A stretch of DNA of 64,000 bases, from the NCBI RefSeq assembly GCF_024713945.1, contig NC_134680.1, positions 3,992,001-4,056,000 on the forward strand, given 5' to 3'. A program made the position numbers and the translations under genes. The notes below the pieces were generated by a model. The model was not told the origin of the DNA. It searched no databases and saw only the letters and a program-made list of their open reading frames with translations. The DNA is from Dermatophagoides farinae (lineage: Eukaryota > Arthropoda > Arachnida > Sarcoptiformes > Pyroglyphidae). Shown here piece after piece: positions 38,163 to 51,226 of the stretch; position 1 is the stretch's first letter; each line of letters begins with the position of its first letter.

Positions 38163-41100
38163 TTATGTTGTGTTTTCGGTTGGATTATCGCTATCACTAT
38201 TTTTGTTATTTTTATAAACAACATTTTGAAATATTCGCCGTTTTGATAATGGTATACGACGGATTGTTGATTTTTTCGTCTCTTCAATCACTTCTTCTTT
38301 TTCATCACTATTACCATTTGAATCTGATTTTCGTATAATTTTCGATGATTTTATAGTTTCATCAGAAAATTGATACGATCTTTTATGATGATATGATTGT
38401 CGTTGATTTTTATTCAAATTTAAATTTCTTTCATCATCATCATTATCATCATTTCTTGTTGTTGTATTTTGTTGTTGTTTTGTACCCATACAATGACGCC
38501 AAAGACGAACGAAAAATTTTTCATTTAAATTATAGAAGCCAAATAGTGAAAAACCAAGCCACATTGATAATAGACCACCAATATTTGATGTAAATTCGGC
38601 AATCTACAATATATAAAATAAAACAGAGAAAAAGAATAAAGTTCATTTTTAAAAAAAATTCGGAAATTCTTTTGCCAAAAAAAACTTTTTGAATTTCACA
38701 ATTTCTTTCCAATTCAATTATTACGAACTTCAAAACGTGGCTTGTATTGATTAATTTTCTGTTCAGCGCTCCAATATCGTATAGAAATGACAGCACAACA
38801 GGATTTAAGACGTCGAAGATCATTATCATCGGTATGTTCCTTGTATGTGAACACAAAGGAAAAATTCAAACATCAAAACAGAATCATAAAAATGAAAGAG
38901 AAAAAAAAATTCCGACAAAAATTTATTGCAACATACAATTCTTTCCTTTGATGGCCATTCAATTTCTTCGCTAATTATACGATAACGATCAATACGACAA
39001 TCGGATTTACAATGGCTATTACATTCATCTTCATGTTTATTGAAACAATATTGAAACCATGTTTGATTCGATGATTTATCTTGCCATTTTTTAATCGGTG
39101 GTTTTTCACGCCAATCACACCATTTTAATTGATTTTCACTTGCATTCAATTGTGCATTAAATAAAAACGGTAATTCCGGTGGCCAACAATTACATGTTTC
39201 AATCGTTTTACGTGCCATACAGCCAATTACACAATTTGCTTTCGATGCTGGTGCACGAAATAATAGATTATTAGATTCTTCCGTTTTTTCCATTGATTGT
39301 TGATTTTGTAACATTTGTAAAGAATCGTTACTAATATTGTTATTGTTAGAATTGGTCATCATTTTATGGCCATCAGCATTATTATTATTATTGCTATTAT
39401 TGTTATTATTATAAACATCATAATCACGACAATCGGTTACATATGGTGCGGGTAATAATCGATCAGTATATTTACTTATATAAAATATATAATATTTTCC
39501 CGGTTTTATTCGATACGATTTCTCTCGTATGACAGCAATTTGACTATTATCATGTATAATAAAACGGCCAGATATCGGTTCATTCAATGTTGTATATTCA
39601 TCTTCTTCGAAATTCACACGAAATCTTAGAATTTCATTCGGTGCAAATGGTTTCATCGACATTTCAATATCTACTGATTCATTATTCAGACCACGAACCA
39701 CAGCTGATTCGGATAGACCGGATTCGATTGAAATTGTTTCTAACATTGTTGAATTGGATTTATGAAACAATGTGAAACAATTTCCATGTTCTTGTGCCGT
39801 TGTAAATAGATTCGAGAGATATCTTCATATTTTTTTTTTTTTGTTGGTGGATGTATATTCACAGAAAATAAAAAAAAACAATAAATGAAAAAAAAGAGAA
39901 AACATATTCAAAATCAATATAATCAATAATTGATTTGCAAAAACAAAAGTGGAAAAAAAACAGTACAACTTTCAATCTTGATTGAAGAATGAATCGGAAT
40001 ATAAAAACAAAAAAAAAACAAGAATCATCATCAATATCCGATTCGGAAACATTTTTTCTCTCTCACTCTTTAAGTAAAATTGGGAAATAAAATATCTGTT
40101 TGTGTCGTGCATATTCCAAGTATGATGATAATAATTTCTACGACAAAATAATAATATACTTACATACATTTTTTATCCGGATGATTTTTATCCGATGCAC
40201 AGCGAAAAAAATCAACATCTAAAAAATCATCAGCCGTATTACCAAATGACATGAATTCAGAAACGGTTAGATTTGTCAACATTGAACGTATTAGATTATC
40301 GATTAATCGTTGTTGATACTGGGCGGAAAATAAGCGTAAGAAAAAAAAAATAATCACATCAATCTGATAATGAATAAAATTAAAAGTTTTTTTTTTTTTT
40401 TTTTGATGTTCTATGCATGCGTGCATGTGTGTGTGTGTGCGTGACACATATCATCTTTGGAAAAATGAATGTTCATCAATTTTTTCCCAGAAAATTACTA
40501 ATACCACCTACAATTATTATTATAATACTTACCAATTTAAATTGATGATTATTTGTCGTACGATTCATTAATACATTCCATTTGTAAGCAAATTTTGCAT
40601 CATATGCATTCAATTTTGATCTCATAACTCTATATGAATGAAAGAAAATCATGATGGATTTGTGGAAAATCAATTAATTTCAAATGTTAATTATGAAACA
40701 GTAAAATAAATAAATGAATCAAATCAAACCTATTGTTATTACAAATAGTAATACCAGGCAATGTAAGCCTATCCATTTGATGTATATTAACAAAAACAAT
40801 AGCTGGATAGCCAAAAAAAATGTTAACAATCGATATAATCTGTACCATACAACCGATAATACAAAGAATCAATACAAGTAAACGTAATACATGATGTATA
40901 ATCAAATAGGTAATACGAGTTGAATCACTAATATTTATTCTATTATTATTGTCATTATCAGCCATTATTACTGCTTGAGAATTTCTTGGTGTTCGATCAC
41001 CGAATAGATTTTGATTAAATTTCAGAATTTTTTGCAATCCTTGTGATTTTTCTTCCATTATTTTTCCGCGATTATTTTTTGAATTAATTATCGAAGATTT

Positions 41101-41220
41101 TTTTGTCGTCATCATAATTTTTATAATTGCATCGAAATTCTTTCGATTTTTCGTTGAAGATGTTGCTGATGATGATGATGATGATGATTCATTTTGATTA
41201 TATGATAATGTAAACGTCAT
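38163..41220 (-). CDS. DEG/ENaC sodium channel subunit (pickpocket-like)
   Basis: Six exons on the minus strand: 41220-40730, 40629-40533, 40318-40164, 39822-38937, 38839-38729 and 38603-38163, giving 726 codons in phase. The donor after 38729 (GTTCGT) is weak and chosen for phase. TM1 (LLVLILCIIGCMVQIISIV) is followed by the family motif LTLPGITICNNN. The extracellular loop has the cysteine-rich region ANCVIGCMARKTIETCNCWP and C-K-S-D-C. The pre-TM2 and TM2 part reads FTSNIGGLLSMWLGFSLFGF, including the G-L-S selectivity-filter type motif. Arthropod members act in mechanosensation, chemosensation or salt taste. The N-terminus has a Ser run and the C-tail is polar. The first part of exon 1 and the upstream region are duplicated at 44142-46050. 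Confidence 0.9.
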
Positions 41221-42939
41221 TCTAAATGTCGACACCAAAAAAAAATATCACTGTTGTTATTATTGTTGAATATTTATTTAAACAAACAATCACATACGAT
41301 ATGTCTAACATGCCAATAAACAATTTGAATAGATCAGGCCAAATTTCACCGTTATTTCATCATCATCAACATCAATGACAACAAATGTGGATTTGCAAAT
41401 TCCAGGCTAAAAAAAAATTCAAGAAAAAATCACAGAAGAGCAAGAAAAAAATCATTATCATCATTTTGCAAATTTCATGTGTGTGTGTATGTTCAAAAAC
41501 GAATTCTCAAGATTCCTAAGAGCTCAATCATCATCATCATCATCGTAAGAAGAAAGATATTTAATGGTGATGATGATATTAAATGAAATGGAATGAAAAA
41601 AAAAAGAAAATCTATCATCTTGTGCGTGTGTGTGGTTTCCAAGACTACCATTTTCATAATTCAAACCGAATCAAGTGAAGAAAAGAAACGAAAAAGGAAA
41701 AAAATACTACAATAATACGATAATATTCAATTCAAAGCAAACAAATAAACTTACTTTGAACCTTTTACTGTTTTTTTTGGCTAACAATGAAGTACATTTT
41801 GTATTGTTGTCGATGGTGGTGCAATTCTTTTCTTGATTATTTGATAATGATTCTTGGAACACACAAATACAAACACATAAGAACATTTTTTTTTCTTTTT
41901 GGAACATTCATTAATGTTTTTCCGGGTAAATGAATCTAAATTCTAAACGAAAACAGACAAACATACACAAAAATCAGAATCATCATCAAAAATGTAATAG
42001 GAATCTTTGTTTTAAATTATCAGAAAAAAAGAGACAATTATTATTAAACAAATGAACGGGCTGACATCATTTACTTACTTACTTATTGACATTGTATGAA
42101 AACAAAAAAAAAAATGCATTTTTATTTTCTTATTCAGCCAGAATTTTTATGAAATGTTTGTTCCTTATCCAAACAAATGTATCATCAATAATGGTTGATT
42201 GAAAATCGATATTTACGATCATTTAGTGACAATGATCATAAAATTCAATGAAAATATTCATTAGAAAAATTTGTACTTCCCATTCAACCGAAACAAACGA
42301 AATTGGAACCAAAAAAAAGTGTAAAAAACAAAGAAAAAGCAATGTTTTGTGAAATTTTTAATTTAAATTTTATTTTCTAAAGTTTATTTCGACAAACGTG
42401 TCAATTTACTTAAAAAATCAATTTTCGAATGTGATTAGTGTACAAATTTTGTTTGAAACGATAGAATCGATTATCTCGATAGGCAATGGCAATCGATTCT
42501 TCATTTTACCATTCATCAAATTATTACGTGAATTACGTGAATTAATCATTCTGGAAATTTGATAATTAGCTACCAAAAAAAACGTGACAATTTTTCACCG
42601 TTTTTCATTTACAAAAATTTCTATTTTTATTCTCTGTTTTGTTTTCTGTTTTTCGTATTTGACTTGGCAAATTCAAATAAATAATATCCGAATGAAAAAA
42701 AAAAATGCTGACGAATCAAATATCAATAACAACAATAACAGAACATACACCCACACGCACATACCTGTAACCGGTCAGGCGTTTTATTAATAACAATTAA
42801 TTGTTATTGTTGTTGATGTTTTTTTTTCAAACTAAAACAAAACAAAACAAGAAAAAATCATAATCAAAAATGATAATTTCTCCAGAATGGTAAGAACAAA
42901 ATGTTTTTTTGTTTTATTTTTAAAAATAACCATTTTTCC
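41020..42939 (-). repeat. Direct duplication, copy 1 (gene-proximal)
   Basis: This 1.92-kb segment recurs at 44142-46050 in the same orientation with only scattered substitutions and repeat-length changes. It spans the first 200 coding bases of the DEG/ENaC gene plus about 1.7 kb of upstream DNA, so it probably includes the promoter. Confidence 0.92.
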
Positions 42940-44141
42940 TAGGCAATGTATTGAAGGATTTTATTGTTCATGTATTAAAATGTGTATGATAAGAATCAAT
43001 CGCACAAAATCTCTGAATCCAAGATCCAATAAAAAATATCACCAGGTTGCAAAATAGTGGATAAGCCATTAGTTTCTTGGAGAAGAACTTTCAATATTTA
43101 GGCATCATTAAGTTTGGCGTTAAATAGCCCTGGAACGAATGATTCACCTGATCATGTCCATGAGCCACCTCGAATTCTGTACCCAATGATGATGATCAAA
43201 GGAGCTGATGGCCGCATCGAAAAAAGAACAGTTACTAAGTATGATTTGGTCTTTCAACCATCTGATCTCGAATTTCATATCAAAAAACAAACATCGAGCA
43301 CGAGATTGAACCAATATATTCGCGGCAGAATCGCAAACCGAGGCTGAGGAATTCTGCCGTTTGTGTAAATCCAAAGTTACAGGATATCATCATACAACAG
43401 ATGCGCAACAAGATCATCATCGATTGCCAGACTACACACATCAAGGATATGACGCTGATGATGCAATGCTATAAATGTTATGGTTACAATCATAAAATCG
43501 GCTACTGCCATGTACCAGATCAGATGTGTTTCCACTGCGGAGAATATCATAACTTCAACTAATGCCCAAAGAAATCAATGCCTGCCACCTGTTTCAATCT
43601 GTAATCTGCATCCGGTCTAACATCACCAATGCTCCGCCACACAACAATGTCAACATCAATCAAGAGTGAAATCATCAGTGGTGCAAATCCTTCAACAATG
43701 TATCAGGATGTTTTTAGTTTAGGCTATCATCGATTACCATTGCAATATGCACAATATCATAGACTTACATAATGAACACCATACACTTACATGGTGAACA
43801 TCATAAACACTTACGTTGTGGATATCACATGATGAACTCCATAGACTTACATGGTGAAAAAATGGATTTCCGGATTTTTGAACATGTTCCACCAAATATT
43901 TTTCTTTGATATTTTCAAAATAGAATGTTGATTAGATCAGTTTTATCATGAGAAAAAATTGAGGCATACCACCTCATACTTAGTGAGATCTGGAAAAATC
44001 GCGTTGTTTTTCGCGATTTTACCGGAAGTTGCTGGACCAAATGAACTAAAAATTATTTCGAGAATCATCAATGGACATGACTAACATTTTAAAAAAATAA
44101 AAACTTGGGGGCAGATTTTGACCGAAAACCACCCGGTACCC
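42940..44141 (+). mobile_element. Spacer with broken retroelement ORF1/Gag-like remnant
   Basis: 1.2 kb between the two duplicate copies, with different base composition from its surroundings. On the plus strand it has a CCHC zinc-knuckle cluster (QCYKCYGYNHKIGYC and CFHCGEYHN) preceded by coding-like sequence, as in ORF1 of I/Jockey-type LINEs or in Gag. Several breaks interrupt it, so it is a fossil. Near 43754-43859 a degenerate tandem repeat of ACTTACATGGTGAAC-like units occurs. No terminal repeats were found. Confidence 0.55.
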
Positions 44142-44342
44142 TTTCAGAATTTTTTGCAATCCTTGTGATTTTTCTTCCATTATTTTTCCGCGATTGTTTT
44201 TTGAATTAATTATCGAAGATTTTTTTGTCGTCATCATAATTTTTATAATTGCATCGAAATTCTTTCGATTTTTCGTTGAAGATGTTGCTGATGATGATGA
44301 TGATGATGATTCATTTTGATTATATGATAATGTAAACGTCAT
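44046..44342 (-). pseudogene. Truncated duplicate of the DEG/ENaC first exon
   Basis: The frame begins like the channel (MTFTLSYNQNES then a Ser run) and follows it to QGLQKILK. It then reads about 30 residues of unrelated spacer sequence to a stop. It lacks TM1 and everything after it. Because upstream DNA is duplicated too, it could be transcribed, and a long transcript might splice into the intact gene. An in-frame ATG further upstream (44450) is open in this copy only, because of a poly-T length difference. Confidence 0.65.
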
Positions 44343-46050
44343 TCTAAATGTCAACACCAGAAAAAATATCACTGTTGTTATTATTGTTGAATATTTATTT
44401 AAACAAACAATCACATACGATATGTCTAACATGCCAATAAACAATTTCAATAGATTAGGCCAAATTTCACCGTTATTTCATCATCATCAACATCAATGAC
44501 AACAAATGTGGATTTGCAAATTCCAGGCTAAAAAAATTCAAGAAAAAATCACAAAAGAGCAAGAAAAAAATCATTATCATCATTTTGCAAATTTCATGTG
44601 TGTGTGTGTGTATGTTCAAAAACGAATTCTCAAGATTCCTAAGAGCTCAATCATCATCATCATCATCGTAAGAAGAAAGATATTTAATGGTGATGATGAT
44701 ATTAAATGAAATGGAATGAAAAAAAGAAAATCTATCATCTTGTGCGTGTGTGTGGTTTCCAAGACTACCATTTTCATAATTCAAACCGAATCAAGTGAAG
44801 AAAAGAATCGAAAAGGAAAAAAAATACTACAATAATACGATAATATTAAATTCAAAGCAAACAAATAAACTTACTTTGAACCTTTTACTGTTTTTTTTTT
44901 TTTTGGCTAACAATGAAGTACATTTTGTATTGTTGTTGATGGTGGTGCAATTCTTTTCTTGATTATTTGATAATGATTCTTGGAACACACAAATACAAAC
45001 ACATAAGAACATTTTTTTTTCTTTTTGGAACATTCATTAATGTTTTTCCGGGTAAATGAATCTAAATTCTAAACGAAAACAGACAAACATACACAAAAAT
45101 CAGAATCATCATCAAAAATGTAATAGGAATCTTTGTTTTAAATTATCAGAAAAAAAGAGACAATTATTATTAAACAAATGAACGGGCTGACATCATTTAC
45201 TTACTTACTTATTGACATTGTATGAAAACAAAAAAAAATGCATTTTTATTTTCTTATTCAGCCAGAATTTTTATGAAATGTTTGTTCCTTATCCAAACAA
45301 ATGTATCATCAATAATGGTTGATTGAAAATCGATATTTACGATCATTTAGTGACAATGATCATAAAATTCAATGAAAATATTCATTAGAAAAATTTGTAC
45401 TTCCCATTCAACCGAAACGAACGAAATTGGAACCAAAAAAAAAGTGTAAAAAACAAAGAAAAAGCAATGTTTTGTGAAATTTTTAATTTAAATTTTATTT
45501 TCTAAAGTTTATTTCGACAAACGTGTCAATTTACTTAAAAAATCAATTTTCGAATGTGATTAGTGTACAAATTTTGTTTGAAACGATAGAATCGATTATC
45601 TCGATAGGCAATGGCAATCGATTCTTCATTTTACCATTCATCAAATTATTACGTGAATTACGTGAATTAATCATTCTGGAAATTTGATAATTAGCTACCA
45701 AAAAAAACGTGACAATTTTTCACCGTTTTTCATTTACAAAAATTTCTATTTTTATTCTCTGTTTTGTTTTCTGTTTTTCGTATTTGACTTGGCAAATTCA
45801 AATAAATATAATATCCGAATGAAAAAAAAGAATGCTGACGAATCAAATATCAATAACAACAATAACAGAACATACACCCACACGCACATACCTGTAACCG
45901 GTCAGGCGTTTTATTGTTATTGTTGTTGATGTTTTTTTTCAAACTACAACAAAACAAAACAAGAAAAAATCATAATCAAAAATGATAATTTCTCCAGAAT
46001 GGTAAGAATGAAATGTTTTTTTGTTTTATTTTAAAAATAACCATTTTTCC
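44142..46050 (-). repeat. Direct duplication, copy 2 (distal)
   Basis: Copy of 41020-42939, about 98-99% alike by eye. It includes the DEG/ENaC start codon (ATG at 44342, minus strand) and its first 66 or so codons, then leaves homology at 44142 and runs into the spacer. Confidence 0.92.
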
Positions 46051-46589
46051 ATTTATTCGAGGCTCTGTGAATTAAACGAAAACAAATTATTATTATTATT
46101 ATTATTACACAAAAAAAACAATCTTGACAATCGAAATTTCTATCTGATCAGAATTTCAAAAGAATGATTCTTACTATAAATCTATTCTGATCATGAATCC
46201 CACACACACACACACACACACACACACATTTACTAATTCACTCATGTGTGTGCACTGAACATTTATTTTAAACGCTCATAGAATTACGAATACAAATTTT
46301 CATTTGAATTAAAACAAGATGAAAAATATCTTAGCAACAATAAAATTCTCAACTTTTAATCTAATTTCAATGATATTTTGGTTCACACACTCATACACAC
46401 ACACACACACGGAGAGAAATACTGAACCGAATGAACAGAAAAAAATTTAAACATTAAGAATTATTTCTCGAATTAAACAAACAAACAAACAAAAAAAAAT
46501 TAACGACTCTAGAAAAAAGAACAATTTATCAGCCAAAAGTAAATACATTACATTTTCGATAATCGTTGTTAATAGTATTGCTTAATCGT

Positions 46590-46621
<32 letters not shown>

Positions 46622-47540
46622 ATGTAAAGGCCACTTATTTTCAAAAACAAAAGAAACGTGGCTTCTTTAATTTTTATTTTTTCGATTTATTCGATTGAAA
46701 AGATTATGAATGTGATCAGATTTTTTGTTTGTTTTCTTTTGCTTGTATGTGGGTACTGATAATCTGAGAGAATTTGCTACATAAAATTGTAGTTGAATAA
46801 ACGAATCGATTTTATTTGAATTAATGTATACGGAAATTTTGGACAATGATTCAATCAATCAATGGTAGTAAATTATTAATCCGATTATATAATAAAAATT
46901 CCTATTGAATGAACATGTCAATAAAAATACAAAATAGCCTTAAACACAAAGAATCATCGGTCAATGATTTTTTTTCTTAATCATTGATTTGTCATTGTTT
47001 GTTTTTTTTCTATGTTGTTGTTGTCGATACAAATTCATTTTCATTTGCTCATTTAATTAAAGTTTCAGAAATTGACGACTTATTATGTTGAGTTGAGATA
47101 TGTTGTGTAATAATCAATAACGAAAAATATTCATTCGAATACGAAAATTCCAAAAGTTGGTTTTGTTCTGCCATCTAATGTCAAAATATATCATCATCAT
47201 CATCATCATATATTTTATAATAAAAATTCCTAAATTCAAACAAACAAACAAAAAATAAAATAAAATAAAATTTAAATTTGAAAATTTGTGGTAAAAATTC
47301 ATTAATTTTAACTTTTTTTTCCTCTACATTTTTTTCAGAAAAAAAAGCAAAACAAAAAAAAACATGCTAATACTAAAATCCTTGAAAAAACAACAACAGA
47401 CATACAGACAAGGATGAAATGCGGTGAAATTTTTCAAATTTCATTTTCACATTTTCAATCAGCTTTCTTATGGCACATTTCAACAAGTTTTATTCTGGAT
47501 TGTTGAAAAAAAAATTCACATCATCATCATCATCATCATC
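46051..47540. other. Intergenic, upstream of the ABCH gene
   Basis: Simple repeats: ATT units near 46089-46107, CA near 46201-46228 and 46384-46411, GTT units near 46591-46620. No supportable gene. It probably contains the divergent promoters of the duplicated DEG/ENaC start and the ABCH transporter. Confidence 0.55.
46201..46228. repeat. (CA)n microsatellite
   Basis: Uninterrupted CA dinucleotides. Confidence 0.9.
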
Positions 47541-49852
47541 ATGGATATGGTAACCATTTCCGACAATGATAGCAACATTAACAAGAATGTTGTATATGAA
47601 AATTATGGATTCTATGATGATCAAACTGGAACGAAAACGACGACGACCAAATTGGATAATAATCATAATCGTAATAAAAATGAATCAAATCATCATAATC
47701 AATTATCACCGATTGCCGTTAAAATTCGTAACGTTTTCCTAAGTTATGGTAATCATCAAGTATTGAAAGGTGTTAATATGAATGTACCGGTTAAACAGAT
47801 TTATGGCCTTCTTGGACCAAGTGGGTGTGGTATGTTTTTATACAAATTTTTTTTTTTGTTTAGAAAAACATGAATTTTTTTTCTCATGAAAAAAAAATCC
47901 ACAGGAAAAACATCATTATTACGTTGTGTGATTGGCATTCGACAACCGGATAGTGGACAAATTTCTGTTTATGGTCAACGACCAGGAACACCAGAAAGTG
48001 GTATACCAGGTCCAGGTATTGGTTATACACCACAAGAAGTGGCATTATTCGCTGATTTTACTATAGCCGAAACATTTGAATATTTTGGAAAATTATTCCA
48101 TATGACAATTAAAAATATCGATAATCGTACGGAACAGTTAATACAACTTTTGAATCTGCCAGAAAAAGATCGTTACATAAATAATCTAAGTGGTGGCCAA
48201 AAGCGTCGTGTATCATTAGCTGTTGCGTTGATACATTCACCCCCGTTATTAATATTGGATGAACCAACCGTTGGTGTGGATCCAGTTTTACGACAAAACA
48301 TTTGGGATTATCTACGGATGTTGACGGAAAAAATGAATCTAACCATCATTATTACAACACAATATATCGAAGAAGCACGATCAGCTGATATTGTATCATT
48401 CATGCGTAATGGACGATTGATGGCAGAAAAAAATCCAACCATTCTAATGGAACAATTACAATTATCAACATTGGAATCGGTTTTTCTTCATCTTTGTCAA
48501 TCCGATTCGATTGATGAAAATCAACAACAACAAGTATTCGATATGACAATTGTTACCAATAATAATGATGATGATGATAATTCACATAAAACCTCGACAA
48601 TCAATCCATTTCAACATCAACCAAAATTTGCATTCATCGATCGTATACGGGCATTGAATTGGAAAAATATAACCGGAATTCGTCGTAATCTATCAATGTT
48701 AATCATACAATTCCTGATGCCTAGTTTTCAATGTTTATTGAATTTCACATGTCTTGGACCAGATCCTTATGATATACCAGTGGCTATTTATAATACGGAT
48801 CGTCCACCAATTCTATCTGGTTTATTCATCAATAATCTAAATAATAATACATTTCGTTTGATTGAATTCGATAATTATGATGAAGCAATACAACAAGTAC
48901 AAAATGGATTTGCATGGGCATTGCTATCATTTCAATACAATTATACACGTATAATGCAATTGATTGCAAGTGATGATAATATCGATGATATACGATTACC
49001 ACAAATTGATTTACATTTAGATACGACAAATTATGTTATAACCAATACAATACAGAAAGAATTATGGATAACATTCAATCAGACAATGGCAATGGCAACA
49101 GAATTATTTACCGATACGAATCAAACATTGAATCCTGTACAACAAAATCCATTCAATTATGATTATGTATATGGAATGAAATCGCCAAAAATGAGTGAAT
49201 TTATGGCACCAGGTTTGTTTTCAGAAACAATTTTTTTTATCGATTTTAAATCCATTCTTTTTTTGTAGGTTTAATATCGATGGCAATATTTTTTGCTGCA
49301 ATGGCATTAACAGCCATAACATTAGTATTGGAACGTAAAGATGGCATCTTCGAACGTACATTGGTGGCCGGTGTTAAAACATTTGAATTTATCGTATCAC
49401 AGATTAGTACACAATTATTAGTGTTGGCTGTGCAAGTGTTATTATCTGTGATTACAATGTTATATATAATCGATGTTGAAAATCAAGGATCCGTCATGAT
49501 TATATATTTGATAACATTAATACAAGGAATGTGTGGAATGGCCCTTGGACTGGTTGTTTCAGCATTCTCACAAAATGAAAGTCAAGCACTAGCCTTAGCA
49601 ATGGCATCATTTTTGCCGGTATCAATAATATCCGGTATATTCTGGCCAGTCGAAGCTATGCCTAAATATATGAAACCGATTAGTTATTTTGGACCGCAAA
49701 CATATGCATTGGTAGCGATGCGTTCCGTCATGTCAAGAGGTTGGGACCTAACATATCCGCTGGTCATCATTGGTGTAATAACACCAAGTATTTGGTTCAT
49801 AATGTTAATAATATCGGCATCAATTGGTTTTCATTTAATTAGTTTTAATTAG
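47541..49852 (+). CDS. ABC transporter, ABCH subfamily half-transporter
   Basis: Three exons, 47541-47829, 47905-49212 and 49269-49852, give 726 codons. The order is nucleotide-binding domain then membrane domain, as in ABCG/ABCH. Walker A GPSGCGKTS spans the first splice junction (about residues 92-100). The Q-loop segment is GYTPQEVALFADFTI, the signature LSGGQKRR is at about 190, and Walker B LLILDEPTVGVD at about 211. About six hydrophobic helices follow, including one ending SIISGIFWPVEAMP, with a glycosylated-looking Asn-rich loop between the first and second. ABCH members are found in arthropods but not mammals. They work as dimers at the plasma membrane, and some are linked to cuticular lipid export or xenobiotic response. 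The ATG at 47541 follows an ATC repeat; another Met lies two codons later. Confidence 0.9.
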
Positions 49853-50335
49853 ATTTGATCATTTATATTTTATATATAACCACGCCAACTAAAACAATAA
49901 AATTTCAGCAAATTTTTCAAATAATTGTAATATGATTTGGGAGGAAAAAACGTGATTTTTTCTTTCCTTCAAATGAATTTTATAATCAATTTATTTATTG
50001 TTTCCATGCACGTATTTTGAGGTCGCACTGACACACACACAAAAACACACATACAGACATAGTATCGATATCCGGTCGATTTCAACTATTGATTCTTTAG
50101 AATATCGATTTCAAGTTCCGTTTTGGGGATTTTTGAAAAATATAAAATATATAAAAACAAAAAGAAAAATGGAATATTCCAACAATATTTAATACAGTTT
50201 ATATTCAGTTTTGTGAACATGAAACGAAAAGCTGAAAATTGAATTCTTTTTTTCGTCTTTATTTTGTTTACCCCTGATTTATTGATTGATTCGGGTTTTG
50301 TCCACCAAATTTATTTTGCTTTCTCATTGTCAACA
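49853..50335. other. Spacer between ABCH and glycine-rich genes
   Basis: AT-rich with a short CA run near 50031-50052. Holds the ABCH 3' UTR and the promoter of the next gene. No other gene is seen. Confidence 0.55.
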
Positions 50336-50961
50336 ATGCGACGATCAACAAGTTTTATGTCCAAGTTTATTATCATCTTGATCGCTATAATTATTATGGT
50401 CGATTGTGGTGGTTATAGTAATACAGGTGGCAGTGGTGGAGGTAAAAAAAGATTTTGATTTAAATTTAAATTATGTAGATTTTAATCTAAATTCTATTTT
50501 GTTTAACAGGATATGGTTATGGCTTTGGAAGCGGTTGGGGAAGTGGCGGTGGTGGTGGTGGTGGAGGCGGTGGCGGCGGCGGTGGTGGTGGTAAAAAAAT
50601 ATCGATTTAGATTTCAATAATATTTTTAATTTTAATTTTAATTCAATTTTCTTCAACAGGTGGATTTGGTTATGGAGCCGGAGGAGGTGGTGGGCATGGT
50701 AGTGGAACAAGCAGTGGTCATGGCTATTGGCCAGAAAAACACAGTAGTGGTGGAGGAAGCTATCATGGTGGTGGCGGAAGCTATCATGGCGGTGGTGGTG
50801 GTGCTGTGATCAAAAAAGTAATTATCATCAAAAAAGTACATGTTGGTGGATATCAACATGGAGGTAGTAAATATGGACATGGTAATTATGGATATAATGG
50901 CGGAGGTGGTGCTGTTTGGGTGGGTGGTGGCAAGAAAAAATGGAAAAAATATTGGGGATAA
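50336..50961 (+). CDS. Secreted glycine-rich protein (cuticle/silk-like)
   Basis: Three exons, 50336-50441, 50510-50590 and 50660-50961, give 162 codons. Both introns are phase 1 and split a Gly codon. An N-terminal signal peptide (FIIILIAIIIMVDCGG) is followed by GYGFGSGWGSGG, a pure Gly run, GFGYGAGGGGGHGSG and two GGGSYHG-type repeats. A basic, hydrophobic patch (AVIKKVIIIKKVHV) lies near the middle and the end is KKKWKKYWG. Composition matches glycine-rich structural or antimicrobial secreted proteins of arthropods. The middle exon is a self-contained GGx cassette. Homology search would be biased by composition, so no family is named. Confidence 0.78.
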
Positions 50962-51226
50962 TAATGGAGAAAAAAAGTCCATTCTTCCAGTGTGATTGAT
51001 TAATAGTTTTGATACCTATTTCCAATAATTATCGATTATTACTAATCTCAATCACATACATTCTATGATTGTAAAAAAAAATAATTGATAATCTTGAATG
51101 ATTTATGATCAATAAATCCATTTGATCATTGATGAGATGATCCTGGAAAGGTAAAATCTCAAATCGAAAAAAAATTTCTTTTGTTTTTTGATGATTTTCA
51201 TTACCATCAAGTTATTTTTCATCATC

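Noticed and set aside
41020-46050. Two 1.9-kb direct repeats around 1.2 kb of retroelement-like DNA looked like a large LTR element
   Set aside because: The repeats contain the start of a host DEG/ENaC gene that continues normally from copy 1, and no LTR signals or internal polymerase are present. A duplication is the better reading.
50471-50982. Minus-strand His/Thr-rich frames opposite the glycine-rich gene
   Set aside because: They are the complement of Gly codons, a composition shadow without start context or motifs.
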